Below the pieces are notes generated by a model. The model ran no database searches and was not told where the DNA came from. It saw only the letters and a list, made by a program, of their open reading frames with translations. Shown one piece after another: positions 1 to 7,767 of a stretch of 12,963 nt of DNA. The stretch covers positions 264 to 13,226 of the forward strand of contig DPCJ01000155.1 of NCBI GenBank assembly GCA_003516705.1, read 5' to 3'. This stretch comes from Prolixibacteraceae bacterium. Lineage in GTDB: Bacteria > Bacteroidota > Bacteroidia > Bacteroidales > Prolixibacteraceae. The translations under genes were made by a program, and so were the position numbers. Each line of letters starts with the position of its first letter. Position 1 is the stretch's first letter.

Positions 1-1684
1 ACTGTTTTGCCTCATCGAGTTTGTTCAGCATAAAAAGTATATCGCCATAATGTTCAAACATCACGGCGCTTATTTCGGTGCTGTTTTTTATGGCCGATTC
101 CATGTAAAATTTAGCCAGTGTGTAGTTGCCTTTCTTAAACAAAACCCAGGCATAAGTATCGAGGTAAGTTGCATTATCGGGGAAACGTTCGATTACTTTT
201 CCGCTCATGCGTTCGGCTTTATCGAGGTCGCGGCCAACCAGCGAGAGGTAGTACGCGTAATTGTTGAGTCCCACATAATTGTCGGGGCTGAGTTCAACCG
301 AACGGTCGAAGAGTTTAAAAGCTTCGTCAACCTGGTTTAATTTGTACAGCGCCTCTCCTTTCAGCATCAGAAACTGGCCTTTTAAAGGCTGGTTATCCAC
401 AATAAAATCCATTCCCTCGTCTAAAATCACAATGGCTTCATCGTATTTTTCAAGCTGAATGCAGGCCACACCGTCAAGTAGGTAAACGCTGGGCTGGTTG
501 GGGTACAAACCGGCTGCCTTTTGTCCGTGCTCGTGCAATGCTGACCAATCCTGCAAATCGTTGTCGATAAACAGTAGTCGCTCCCAAAGCATAAAATCGT
601 TGTTGCCGCCTTCAATGGCATTCAACAACGCTACCCTGCCCTCTTTCAATTGTCCTTTCCTGAGCAGGTAATCGGCCTGAATGGTATAAACCATCGCGTC
701 GCCGGGGTGGTTTTCGAGCAAAACCTGTATCAATTCTGCTTCGCGTTCATCCGTCAGTTTCGCTTCGTCGCGATTCGAAACCAGCATCATGTACAACTGC
801 ATTTTGGTTTGCAGCTCCACGTTTTTGCTTTCGAAACCCTTTTTTGTTTCGGCAAACGACTTTTCAGCATCATTGTTTTCGAGGTAATAATTGGCCAACG
901 AAAAATGCACAAACCCGCTTTCCGGGTCAATTTGGAGTATTTTATTATAATATTTCAGCGCATTTTCGCTGTCGCCCACACTTTGGTACAAATCGGCCAT
1001 CAGCCCGTAATACCGGGGTTGTGACGGGTCGCTCTGAATGAGTTTTTCGATTTCGGCAAAAGCTTTTTCGGGTTGTTTGTTCAATACATACAACTCCTGA
1101 ATAGCCACCGAAATCTGGTCGTTGATCCCGGTTTTTGTCTCCAGTTGCCGGTAAGCTTCAATGGCTTCGGGGTATTTTTGCGCATTGGTGAGCATCAGCG
1201 CTTTTGAGTAGAGAAATTCAAGATTTTCGGGGTCCGATTTTACAAGTTCGGTATAAAGTACTGCAGCCTCGTCGAACTTGCGGGTTTGCTGATAAATCTG
1301 GGCAAGCAGCTGTTTGTACCAGCTGTTTCCGGGGTTAATTTCGATGGCTTTTTCGAGCAGCAGCGATGCGCTTGTAAAATCTTTATTCGTGGCATGAATA
1401 TCGGCCAGTTCGTACATTGCAGCCGATGATTTCGGATCGATTTCAAGACAACTTGATAACAGTTGCACTGCATTTTGCGGGTTGCCCAACATGCGCTGTT
1501 TTAAAGCTTCGGAAAACAGAAAGTCGAATTCCATCTGCTTTTTCTCACCATTTACCAGTTGCTGCTGCTGTTCCACAGCCGCTACAACCACTTGTTGTTC
1601 AGTAATTTTTTTACTTCCGCCGCACGAAACAAGCATGGCAGCCAACACGGCTGCACCTAACATTTTATTTATAATCTTCATCAT
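1..1684 (-). CDS. TPR-repeat lipoprotein (C-terminus beyond window edge)
   Basis: The reading frame is open from the ATG at 1684 to the left edge, giving at least 561 residues with no stop, so the C-terminus is missing. The N-terminus reads MMKIINKMLGAAVLAAMLVSC followed by GGSKK: a short charged segment, a hydrophobic core and a lipobox-like LVSC. The product is therefore probably a lipoprotein anchored at Cys21 (Cys20 if the second ATG at 1681 is used). The rest is a series of about 34-residue helical repeats with TPR signatures, for example LLLEKAIEINPGNS, YYNKILQIDPES and LFDRSVELSPDNY. TPR arrays are protein-binding scaffolds; no catalytic domain is visible. The start lies 3 bases after the dut stop, so the two genes are probably co-transcribed. 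In Bacteroidota a TPR gene beside dut is, from memory, a recurrent arrangement. The client protein is unknown. Confidence 0.88.
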   Translation of the reverse strand, partial: MMKIINKMLGAAVLAAMLVSCGGSKKITEQQVVVAAVEQQQQLVNGEKKQMEFDFLFSEALKQRMLGNPQNAVQLLSSCLEIDPKSSAAMYELADIHATNKDFTSASLLLEKAIEINPGNSWYKQLLAQIYQQTRKFDEAAVLYTELVKSDPENLEFLYSKALMLTNAQKYPEAIEAYRQLETKTGINDQISVAIQELYVLNKQPEKAFAEIEKLIQSDPSQPRYYGLMADLYQSVGDSENALKYYNKILQIDPESGFVHFSLANYYLENNDAEKSFAETKKGFESKNVELQTKMQLYMMLVSNRDEAKLTDEREAELIQVLLENHPGDAMVYTIQADYLLRKGQLKEGRVALLNAIEGGNNDFMLWERLLFIDNDLQDWSALHEHGQKAAGLYPNQPSVYLLDGVACIQLEKYDEAIVILDEGMDFIVDNQPLKGQFLMLKGEALYKLNQVDEAFKLFDRSVELSPDNYVGLNNYAYYLSLVGRDLDKAERMSGKVIERFPDNATYLDTYAWVLFKKGNYTLAKFYMESAIKNSTEISAVMFEHYGDILFMLNKLDEAKQ

Positions 1685-1687
1685 TTT

Positions 1688-2122
1688 TTACTTTTTACCG
1701 GTGTGGCCAAATCCGCCTTCACCTCTCGCTGTATCTTCGAGCTTCTCCACCAAATTCCACTGCACAGTTTCGTGCGAGGCAACAACCATCTGGCAAATCC
1801 GCTCTCCGTTTTCAATAACAAACTCTTCGGCTGAAAGGTTAATTAAAATAATGCCTATTTCGCCGCGATAGTCGGCATCGATGGTTCCCGGCGAGTTAAG
1901 TACTGTAATCCCCTTTTTCAAAGCCAGTCCGCTGCGGGGCCTGATTTGTGCCTCGTAACCTTCGGGCAATTCGATATAAAGCCCGGTTGGAATGAGTTTT
2001 CGCTCCATTGGTTTTAAAACCACCGGTGCGTTTAAACTTGCCCTGAGATCCATCCCTGCCGAAAGTTTTGTACTATATGCCGGCAATTCGTTATCCGATT
2101 TGTTTACTATTTTAATTTCCAT
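1688..2122 (-). CDS. dut: dUTP diphosphatase (dUTPase)
   Basis: This enzyme hydrolyses dUTP to dUMP and pyrophosphate, keeping uracil out of DNA and supplying the dTMP precursor; it acts as a cytosolic homotrimer. All five trimeric dUTPase motifs are present in the 144-residue product: AGMDLRA (motif 1), PRSGLALKKG (motif 2), GTIDADYRGE with the expected catalytic Asp82 and Tyr85 (motif 3), GERICQMVVA (motif 4) and the C-terminal arm RGEGGFGHTG (motif 5). An in-frame ATG exists at 2152, but the start at 2122 is preferred. It gives the family's usual N-terminus (MEIKIVNKS), and a -7 promoter match at 2150-2157 would overlap the longer start. The TPR lipoprotein follows after 3 bases. Confidence 0.96.
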   Translation of the reverse strand: MEIKIVNKSDNELPAYSTKLSAGMDLRASLNAPVVLKPMERKLIPTGLYIELPEGYEAQIRPRSGLALKKGITVLNSPGTIDADYRGEIGIILINLSAEEFVIENGERICQMVVASHETVQWNLVEKLEDTARGEGGFGHTGKK

Positions 2123-2149
2123 TGAACAGCCCAAATTTTTTGAGAACCG

Positions 2150-2157
2150 CAAAGATA
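2150..2157 (-). promoter_or_regulatory. Putative -7 promoter element of dut
   Basis: On the minus strand this reads TATCTTTG, an exact match to the Bacteroidetes sigma-factor -7 consensus TAnnTTTG. It lies 27 bases upstream of the preferred dut ATG. I see no convincing -33 TTTG at normal spacing, only a T-rich stretch, so the call rests on the -7 match and its position. If real, dut has its own promoter separate from hemW. Confidence 0.42.
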
Positions 2158-2225
2158 TTGAAATATAGATAGATTGAAAATTAAAAAAACGTAATGGCTT
2201 GTGATTCTGTTCTCAAATCAGCTGT

Positions 2226-3353
2226 TTACACAAACATCAGGCTTGTCGAAATTTCATCAGAAACAAACCAGCCTTTTGGCGTGAGTGTAAATGTTTCTCC
2301 GGTTTGAACCGCCAGCCCCGAACGCAGGTATTTTTTGATATTCTCCTGAAAATAAACAGCTTTCTCCTCTCCGTATTGGTTTTGTATTTCACTGACCGAA
2401 ACGCCCCACATGGTACGGATGCGCGTTAAAACGTACTCGTTGTAGCGGTTGGCATCGGTAAGTATTTCTTCTTCTGAAAAGGCTTCATTCAGTGTTGTGG
2501 CTTTGATGTATTTTTCGGCGTGCGACACGTTCCATCTGCGCGAAACACCATTAAACGAGTGTGCCGACGGTCCGAGACCAAGGTATTTTTTCCCGGTCCA
2601 GTAGGAAGTATTGTGCTTTGAGTACATCCCGTTTCGGGCAAAATTTGATATTTCGTAATGTTCAAATCCGTTTTCGCGGGCCATTTCCACCAGTGTTTCA
2701 AACTGGCTGATGCTTTCGGTTTCGGTAAGCTGTTTCAGTGTGCCTTTTTTCAGCCAGGTGTTGAATGGCGTTCCTTCGTGGTAAGTAAGGTGGTAGGCCG
2801 AAAGATGCGTAACCGGCAGGCTGAAAACTTTTTGCAAATCGGCTTTCCATTGCCGGTTGGTTAACCCGGGCAAGCCATAAATAAAATCAACACTGATGTC
2901 GTTGAATCCTGTGGAAACTGCATTTTCAATTGCTTCCACTGCCTGACCGGAATCGTGGCGGCGGTTCATTTTTTTGAGCAGTTCATCCTGAAACGACTGG
3001 ATTCCGATGCTCAACCGGCGGACTCCGGCGTTGTAAACCTGTTGTAAATAGCTTGTTGTAAGGTCATCGGGGTTGGCTTCGAGCGTGATTTCAAGCCCAG
3101 ATGAAATTAAAAAGTGACTGCGAACAAAACTGATGATTTCGCTTAAATCCTGTTCTGAAAGTACTGATGGTGTTCCGCCACCAAAATAGAGTGTTTCCAC
3201 TGTTTCTCCCCCGAGATAATCAGCACGGAGCTGCATTTCGGTTTTCAACGCCTGCAGGTACCTGCCAAGAAGTGAAGTGTTTACTGTTTTGTAAAAATCG
3301 CAGTAATAGCACTTTTGCCTGCAAAACGGAATATGAATATAAATACCTGCCAT
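2226..3353 (-). CDS. hemW: HemW-type radical SAM heme chaperone (coproporphyrinogen oxidase-like)
   Basis: This is a 375-residue radical SAM protein. The N-terminus MAGIYIHIPF leads into C11-RQK-C15-YY-C18-DF, the CxxxCxxC loop that holds the 4Fe-4S cluster. YFGGGTPS (residues 56-63) is the SAM-binding glycine motif. True HemN oxidases have a fourth cysteine two residues after the third; here that residue is Phe. HNTSYW at 247-252 matches the HNxxYW signature of HemW. HemW proteins are known to bind heme and deliver it to target enzymes rather than to oxidise coproporphyrinogen. The frame is open up to an ATG at 3458, but those 35 extra residues are unlike the family, so the start is set at 3353. 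The divergent VanZ-like gene begins 119 bases away; dut lies 103 bases downstream. Confidence 0.93.
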   Translation of the reverse strand: MAGIYIHIPFCRQKCYYCDFYKTVNTSLLGRYLQALKTEMQLRADYLGGETVETLYFGGGTPSVLSEQDLSEIISFVRSHFLISSGLEITLEANPDDLTTSYLQQVYNAGVRRLSIGIQSFQDELLKKMNRRHDSGQAVEAIENAVSTGFNDISVDFIYGLPGLTNRQWKADLQKVFSLPVTHLSAYHLTYHEGTPFNTWLKKGTLKQLTETESISQFETLVEMARENGFEHYEISNFARNGMYSKHNTSYWTGKKYLGLGPSAHSFNGVSRRWNVSHAEKYIKATTLNEAFSEEEILTDANRYNEYVLTRIRTMWGVSVSEIQNQYGEEKAVYFQENIKKYLRSGLAVQTGETFTLTPKGWFVSDEISTSLMFV

Positions 3354-3472
3354 TGTAATTTTTATGTAACCGAAGTTCGCAGAATGTATCGTCAAAAAAG
3401 TGTAATATTGCGGTGTCCAGCGCGTAAATACTGACATTTCGCTGCATTTCGGGCTCACTGAAAAACAAAAAA

Positions 3473-3850
3473 ATGAAACTGCTTTACTTTTGGAAACCTT
3501 TGTTGTGGCTTGCCATTATTTGTTATGCACTGTTTGTGCCAGCCAGCAACTTACCGGTGAAACCATTTCTGAATATTCCCCATTTCGACAAAATGGTACA
3601 TTTTACGCTGTTCTTTGTATTTTGTGTTTTCCTTTTACGCCCTTTTAAAAAGCTGAAAACGTCGTACTATTTCTGGGCCCCCGCCATTTCTGTTGCCTTG
3701 AGTGCATTGCTCGAATTCAGTCAGCGTATTGTAACTCCCTCACGCGCCAGTGATTTTTACGATTTTCTTGCCAATGCCACCGGTGTACTTGTCGCCACGC
3801 TGTTTTTCAGGCTGTTTGTTGTAAACCGCCCATGGGAAAAACTCTTTTAA
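3473..3850 (+). CDS. VanZ-family small membrane protein
   Basis: The 125-residue product has about four hydrophobic helices (roughly residues 8-24, 41-56, 66-81 and 96-117). It carries the VanZ-like pattern: an Asp-Lys before helix 2 (FDKMVHF), LLEFSQ at 79-84, and a loop PSRASDFYDFLANATG in which Arg91, Asp94, Asp97 and Asn101 are typical of the family. VanZ is named for a teicoplanin-resistance accessory gene, but most VanZ-like proteins, probably including this one, have no proven role and should not be read as resistance genes. The ATG at 3473 follows an A-rich leader. A near-match to the -7 consensus (TAATATTG, 3403-3410, one mismatch) lies 62 bases upstream. Its stop codon overlaps that of the opposing rrf2-type gene. 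Confidence 0.85.
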   Translation: MKLLYFWKPLLWLAIICYALFVPASNLPVKPFLNIPHFDKMVHFTLFFVFCVFLLRPFKKLKTSYYFWAPAISVALSALLEFSQRIVTPSRASDFYDFLANATGVLVATLFFRLFVVNRPWEKLF

Positions 3851-4290
3851 AGTTTAATAAAATCCTCGTATTTATCAATATCGCTGCTTACAATGGCCAG
3901 CGTGGTGTCTTTATAAAACGAACAGATTTGTTTCCGCAACGCATCGTACTGACTATGAACAGGGCACAACGGTTTCGTTGGGTCGTGAGTTTTGCATGGT
4001 TCGAGCGTAATAAGACAGTTGGTAAAAAACTCTTCGCCATCCACTTTGGTTACAATGTCCCAAAGCGTAATGTTTTCGGGCTTTTTGCCCAACGAAAACC
4101 CGCCGTTTGGTCCTTTTGTTGAAACCAATAATTTCTGTTTTACCAGATTTTGCAAAATTTTTCCAAGGAATGGCGACGATAAACCAAGGTCTTCCGAAAT
4201 CTTTTTAATCCCGATTCGGTGGTCTTGTTCCGAATATTTTCCGAGATAAATGAGCGCTCTGAGCGCGTACTTACAGGTGTTCGATAACAT
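3847..4290 (-). CDS. Rrf2-family transcriptional regulator with cysteine cluster
   Basis: The 147-residue protein begins MLSNTCKYALRALIYL, a typical Rrf2 start. It has a winged helix-turn-helix at about 26-50 (IKKISEDLGLSSPFLGKIL) and the wing GPNGGFSL at 60-67. Rrf2 proteins such as IscR, NsrR and RsrR sense iron-sulfur status, nitric oxide or redox state through a cluster bound in the central loop. Here Cys92, Cys99 and Cys109 followed by His112 (CxxH) are candidate ligands. The spacings (6, 9, then 2 residues) differ from IscR (5, 5, 2). The ATG lies 3 bases downstream of the LutB-like gene, so it is last in that operon and may regulate it. Its TAA overlaps the VanZ gene's TAA on the opposite strand. 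The effector and target genes are unknown. Confidence 0.92.
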   Translation of the reverse strand: MLSNTCKYALRALIYLGKYSEQDHRIGIKKISEDLGLSSPFLGKILQNLVKQKLLVSTKGPNGGFSLGKKPENITLWDIVTKVDGEEFFTNCLITLEPCKTHDPTKPLCPVHSQYDALRKQICSFYKDTTLAIVSSDIDKYEDFIKL

Positions 4291-4293
4291 ATG

Positions 4294-5667
4294 CTATTTA
4301 TTTAAATTTATTTTCCAGGTTTCGCTGAATGAATGTTTTGCAAACTGCGGAAACTCTTTCTCATTCCCTAAAATCGCGGGGTTGAGTTTTGCCAGTTTGT
4401 TTTTCAAATTTCCATTTACAATATCGAGGTTTTGTCGTTTTTTCAGCGCCCACCCCATTACTTTCATTCCGGCATTCCAACTAAAATCACTCAGGTTTTG
4501 TTCAACTGCCCTTTTACGGTTAAGCAATAGCAAATCGTGCAACGGAATTTTAACCGGGCAAACTTCAGTACAGGCACCGCAAACCGTGCAGGCAAAACTA
4601 AGGTGATTGTATTCGTCAAACCCTTTCAAAAAAGGAGTAATCACCGAACCGATCGGGCCGCTGTAGGTGGTGTTGTACGTATATCCGCCCACATTTTTGT
4701 AAATAGGACAAGCGTTGAGACAAGCGCCGCAACGGATGCACTTTAGCGCTTTGTAATGTTCCTCTTCGGCTGCGATGGCCGAACGGTTGTTATCGAGCAA
4801 AACCACCACCATTTTTTCGGGTCCGTTGGCTTCGCCGGGTTTTCGGGGCCCGGTAATCAACGAGTTGTAAACAGTAAGCTGCTGCCCCGTTCCAAGAGCG
4901 GCAAGCAGCGGTAAAAACAACGGCAAATGTTTTACCGAAGGCAATATTTTTTCGATTCCGGCAATGACAATATGCACTTTCGGAAAAGCCACCGACATAA
5001 AACCATTTCCTTCGTTTTCGGTAAGCAGAATTCCACCTACATCGGCCACCAGAAAGTTGGCTCCCGAAATACCAACCTGTGCCGAAGTAAATTTTTCGCG
5101 TAGCACCCCGCGCACAAAACGTGTGATTTCCTGAGGCGTTGAACCGGGTCTCAGGTTAAATTTCCGTGCAAAAAGCTCTGCCACATCTTCCTTTGATTTG
5201 TGCATGGCAGGCGTGAGAATGTGATAAGGTTTTTCGCCGGCCACCTGAACAATAAACTCGCCCAGGTCGGTTTCAACGGGTTCGACATGATTTTTTTCGA
5301 GGTTTTCGTTGAGCTCAAGCTCTTCCGAAATCATCGATTTGCTTTTTACGAGCATTTCGGCTCCGGATTCTTTCACAACCCTGATAATTTCAGCCACTGC
5401 TTCTTCGCCGGTGCGCGCCCAAATTACCTGAATGTTGTTTTTCAGCGCATTTTTCTCAAAAGTTTTGAGGTGTTCAGCCAGATTACCAACCACTGTGTCT
5501 TTTACAAACGAGGCTCTTTTTTTGGCTAAGTCAAGGTTTTGATAACGCTGTTTACCTTTTGCAACTGACTCGTCGTATCTCGAAATATTAAAATTGATTG
5601 TTTTCCGGTGTTTCCGGTCGAAAGCGATTTTCGAATCTTCAATAAATATGTCTTTTAGTTTCGACAT
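4294..5667 (-). CDS. lutB: LutB/YkgF-type iron-sulfur protein (lactate utilisation family)
   Basis: The 457-residue protein has a LUD domain over roughly residues 70-295. This is followed by two 4Fe-4S ferredoxin motifs, C310-IR-C313-GA-C316-LNA-C320-P and C360-TV-C363-GA-C366-TEV-C370-P. The layout and length match LutB (B. subtilis) and YkgF (E. coli, about 475 residues), the electron-transfer subunit of the LutABC L-lactate oxidation system, which is cytoplasmic. LutA and LutC are not within this window. Either they lie elsewhere or this protein serves a different dehydrogenase. The ATG at 5667 directly abuts the rpiB TAA (TAAATG), and the stop is TAG. The downstream Rrf2 gene starts 3 bases later. 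The fold and cofactors are clear; the lactate substrate is inferred from the family. Confidence 0.9.
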   Translation of the reverse strand: MSKLKDIFIEDSKIAFDRKHRKTINFNISRYDESVAKGKQRYQNLDLAKKRASFVKDTVVGNLAEHLKTFEKNALKNNIQVIWARTGEEAVAEIIRVVKESGAEMLVKSKSMISEELELNENLEKNHVEPVETDLGEFIVQVAGEKPYHILTPAMHKSKEDVAELFARKFNLRPGSTPQEITRFVRGVLREKFTSAQVGISGANFLVADVGGILLTENEGNGFMSVAFPKVHIVIAGIEKILPSVKHLPLFLPLLAALGTGQQLTVYNSLITGPRKPGEANGPEKMVVVLLDNNRSAIAAEEEHYKALKCIRCGACLNACPIYKNVGGYTYNTTYSGPIGSVITPFLKGFDEYNHLSFACTVCGACTEVCPVKIPLHDLLLLNRKRAVEQNLSDFSWNAGMKVMGWALKKRQNLDIVNGNLKNKLAKLNPAILGNEKEFPQFAKHSFSETWKINLNK

Positions 5668-6123
5668 TTATTTTTTTAGTGGAATATTTGCCACGCGAAG
5701 TGCATGTCGGCCACCTTCGAATTCAGCATTGAAGTACGCTTCTACAATGGCAATGGCTTGTTCGTTGGTGGTAAAACGGCCGGGAATGGCGCAAATATTA
5801 GCATTGTTATGCTGTTTGGCAAGGGCTGCTATTTCGGGTATCCAGCAGGTTGCCGAACGTACGTTCGGGTGTTTATTGGCCGCAATACTAATTCCCTGAC
5901 CACTGCCGCAAAAGGTAATTCCAATTTCGTACTCGCCTTTATCGATGGCATCGCCAATGGCATGTGCAAACACTGTGTAATCGACACTTTCAGCAGAATA
6001 ACAACCAAAATCATGATAAGCAATTCCTTTTTCGGTTAACCAGGCAAGCACGGCTTGTTTTCTTTCGAAACCGGCATGGTCGGATGCAACAGCAATAACT
6101 TTATCTTTTAAATTTTCCATCAT
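5668..6123 (-). CDS. rpiB: Ribose-5-phosphate isomerase B
   Basis: This enzyme interconverts ribose 5-phosphate and ribulose 5-phosphate in the non-oxidative pentose phosphate pathway. The 151-residue product shows the RpiB/LacAB hallmarks: SDHAGF near the N-terminus (Asp15 and His16), the catalytic-cysteine loop FCGSGQGISIAANK (Cys72, with Ser where many homologues have Thr), KQHNNAN with His105, and the C-terminal phosphate-binding FEGGRHALRV. Start choice: GTG at 6126 is followed by ATG at 6123 and another ATG at 6120; 6123 is used and the difference is trivial. Only 24 bases separate it from the upstream flippase, so read-through transcription is likely. LacA/LacB-type sugar isomerases are related, but the cysteine and size favour RpiB. 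Confidence 0.94.
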   Translation of the reverse strand: MMENLKDKVIAVASDHAGFERKQAVLAWLTEKGIAYHDFGCYSAESVDYTVFAHAIGDAIDKGEYEIGITFCGSGQGISIAANKHPNVRSATCWIPEIAALAKQHNNANICAIPGRFTTNEQAIAIVEAYFNAEFEGGRHALRVANIPLKK

Positions 6124-6147
6124 CACAAAATTAATACTTTTTGGTAC

Positions 6148-7632
6148 TTAACTCTTTTTATTCGTTTTAAATAAGCTTTTTAAATCATTTTTCTCGAAAG
6201 TAAAAACCAGCGCGGCAAACAGGCCAATCAACACTGTTCCAATGGCATATTTTACCAACTGCTGCATCGAAACAAACATCATTGAAACAAAATAAAGCGC
6301 TAGCGCCACAGCGAAATAGATTCCTATACGTTTCAGGTTGTAAGGAACCGGATAATATTTTTGCCCGAGAAAATACGAAATGGCGAGCACAACCATGTAG
6401 CTGGTGAGCAGCGCCACAGCCGAACCCATGTAACCATAAAACGGAATAAGCAGAAAATTGAGCGAAACGGCAACCACCATTTCTACAAGGCTTTGCCAGG
6501 CTCCGTATCGCGTGCGGTCGGTAATTTTATACCAGAGCGATTGTGTAAAATACATACCGTAAATCAGGTTGGCAATCAAAATTATGGGAACAACTTTTAA
6601 TCCCGAGTGGTATTCTTTATCTATTAAAATTTTTAGAAAATCGATATAAACAGTCATTCCGAGGAAAATAAACAATCCGAAAATGACGAAGTATTTCATG
6701 ATTTTGGCGTACATCAGCGGGTCTTCTTTTGAATTTCCGCGGGCAAAAAAGAACGGCTCAAACGCATATCTGAATGCCTGGATAAACATGTTCATTAAAA
6801 CCGCCATTTTGAAATTAGCACCGTAAATACCAAGTTGTTCCATGGGTTGCTGTGATTCGGGAATTAAAAATGGTATCAGAATTTTATCGATTCCCTGGCT
6901 CGTCATCCCTGCAATACCCACAATCAGAATAGGAAAACCATAATTCAGCAGCTTTTTCAGAATGGCCATATCAAACTGAAAATGAATTTTTAACATGTCA
7001 GGTATCAACAAAAACAAAGTAATAAATGAAGCCAGCAGGTTGGAAATAAAAACGTACCCCACTCCTATTTCGGGCGAATAAATATAATTTACCCACGAGT
7101 CGGGATTATTTTCAACGAGCCATGGACAAAGCGTTAAAAAGAAAAGGTTAAAACCAATATTGAAGGCAATGCTAACCAGTTTTATAAATGCAAATTTAAT
7201 GGGTCGTTTTTCGACTCGAATCCATGCAAACGGAATGGCGGTAAACGCATCGATAGCCAGAATAATAGCGAACCATACAATATATTCAGGATGTTCGGGG
7301 TATTGAATGAGTGCAGCAACCGGATTTTTCAGCAGAATAAAAGCAAACAGAAACAATACCGAGGTTGTAAAAACCGAAATAAGCGCAGTGGAATAAATCT
7401 TTCCCGGATTCTCACTTTTCGAGGCAAACCTGAAAAATGAGGTTTCCATTCCGTAGGTTAAAATTACTAGGAAAATAGCCACATACGAGTAAAGATTGGT
7501 CATTACACCAAATTCTCCTGTGAGAAAAATATAGGAATAATAGGGAGTCAGACACCAGTTGAGCACCCTGCCCAGAATGCTGCTTAAACCGTAAATAGCC
7601 GTGTCGCCTGCCAGTTTTTTATAGGTACTCAA
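6148..7632 (-). CDS. Polysaccharide flippase, MOP/MATE superfamily (Wzx-like)
   Basis: The 494-residue integral membrane protein has 14 recognisable hydrophobic stretches, the number expected for MOP-superfamily lipid-linked sugar flippases. The N-terminus (YKKLAGDTAIYGLSSILGR) and the following PYYSYIFLTGEFGVM are typical of Bacteroidota 'polysaccharide biosynthesis C-terminal domain' transporters. Charged residues inside membrane segments (for example near RYAFEPFFFA) also fit substrate-translocating flippases. It would move undecaprenyl- or lipid-linked glycans across the inner membrane. No glycosyltransferase genes are nearby, so its substrate cannot be assigned, and it looks like a stand-alone core copy rather than part of a capsule locus. 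It is first in a probable operon with rpiB, the LutB-like gene and the Rrf2 gene, driven by the -7 element at 7652-7659. Confidence 0.9.
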   Translation of the reverse strand: MSTYKKLAGDTAIYGLSSILGRVLNWCLTPYYSYIFLTGEFGVMTNLYSYVAIFLVILTYGMETSFFRFASKSENPGKIYSTALISVFTTSVLFLFAFILLKNPVAALIQYPEHPEYIVWFAIILAIDAFTAIPFAWIRVEKRPIKFAFIKLVSIAFNIGFNLFFLTLCPWLVENNPDSWVNYIYSPEIGVGYVFISNLLASFITLFLLIPDMLKIHFQFDMAILKKLLNYGFPILIVGIAGMTSQGIDKILIPFLIPESQQPMEQLGIYGANFKMAVLMNMFIQAFRYAFEPFFFARGNSKEDPLMYAKIMKYFVIFGLFIFLGMTVYIDFLKILIDKEYHSGLKVVPIILIANLIYGMYFTQSLWYKITDRTRYGAWQSLVEMVVAVSLNFLLIPFYGYMGSAVALLTSYMVVLAISYFLGQKYYPVPYNLKRIGIYFAVALALYFVSMMFVSMQQLVKYAIGTVLIGLFAALVFTFEKNDLKSLFKTNKKS

Positions 7633-7651
7633 AATTGATGGTATTTTTGAG

Positions 7652-7659
7652 CAAAGATA
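7652..7659 (-). promoter_or_regulatory. Putative -7 promoter element of the flippase operon
   Basis: Read on the minus strand this is TATCTTTG, matching the Bacteroidetes -7 consensus TAnnTTTG. It lies 19 bases upstream of the flippase ATG at 7632, so the untranslated leader would be short. A TTG occurs at 7684-7686 (minus strand), 24 bases further upstream, slightly beyond the usual -33 spacing. It sits in the 135-base divergent region shared with the cyclotransferase gene. Confidence 0.48.
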
Positions 7660-7732
7660 AAATTCAAATCATAACATCTTAATCAACCATTTACGTTTTT
7701 GTTATTGAAATTCTGTTCAAAGCTTTTTATAT

Positions 7733-7740
7733 TAATTTTG
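7733..7740 (+). promoter_or_regulatory. Putative -7 promoter element of the cyclotransferase gene
   Basis: TAATTTTG matches the Bacteroidetes -7 consensus TAnnTTTG and ends 27 bases before the ATG at 7768. A TTG at 7705-7707 lies 25 bases upstream, a little long for a -33 box. Together with the element at 7652-7659 this makes the intergenic region a divergent promoter pair. Confidence 0.45.
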
Positions 7741-7767
7741 CTATCAGAAAAATTAATTTAGCATCTG

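Noticed and set aside
393..401. Exact DnaA-box word TTATCCACA
   Set aside because: It is a single copy inside the TPR gene, where it encodes part of Val-Asp-Asn on the minus strand; one 9-mer in coding sequence is not evidence of an origin.
50..1605. Plus-strand reading frames across the left end
   Set aside because: They lie antisense to a continuous minus-strand TPR frame with clear repeats and a signal peptide, and their translations show no family features.
2123..2152. Ten-residue longer dUTPase from the ATG at 2152
   Set aside because: It would overlap the -7 promoter match and adds residues unlike the family N-terminus.
2160..2225. Rho-independent terminator after hemW
   Set aside because: The T8 run on the minus strand is preceded only by a weak 5-bp AT-rich dyad at a poor distance, which is too weak to call.
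2226..3353. HemN, true coproporphyrinogen III dehydrogenase
   Set aside because: The fourth HemN cysteine (CxxxCxxCxC) is absent and the HemW HNxxYW signature is present.
3354..3458. 35-residue N-terminal extension of HemW from an ATG at 3458
   Set aside because: The family begins almost directly with the IYIHIPFCxxxC segment, and the extension resembles translated intergenic sequence.
3473..3850. Glycopeptide-resistance gene
   Set aside because: VanZ-like proteins are widespread and no van ligase or dehydrogenase genes are nearby, so resistance cannot be claimed.
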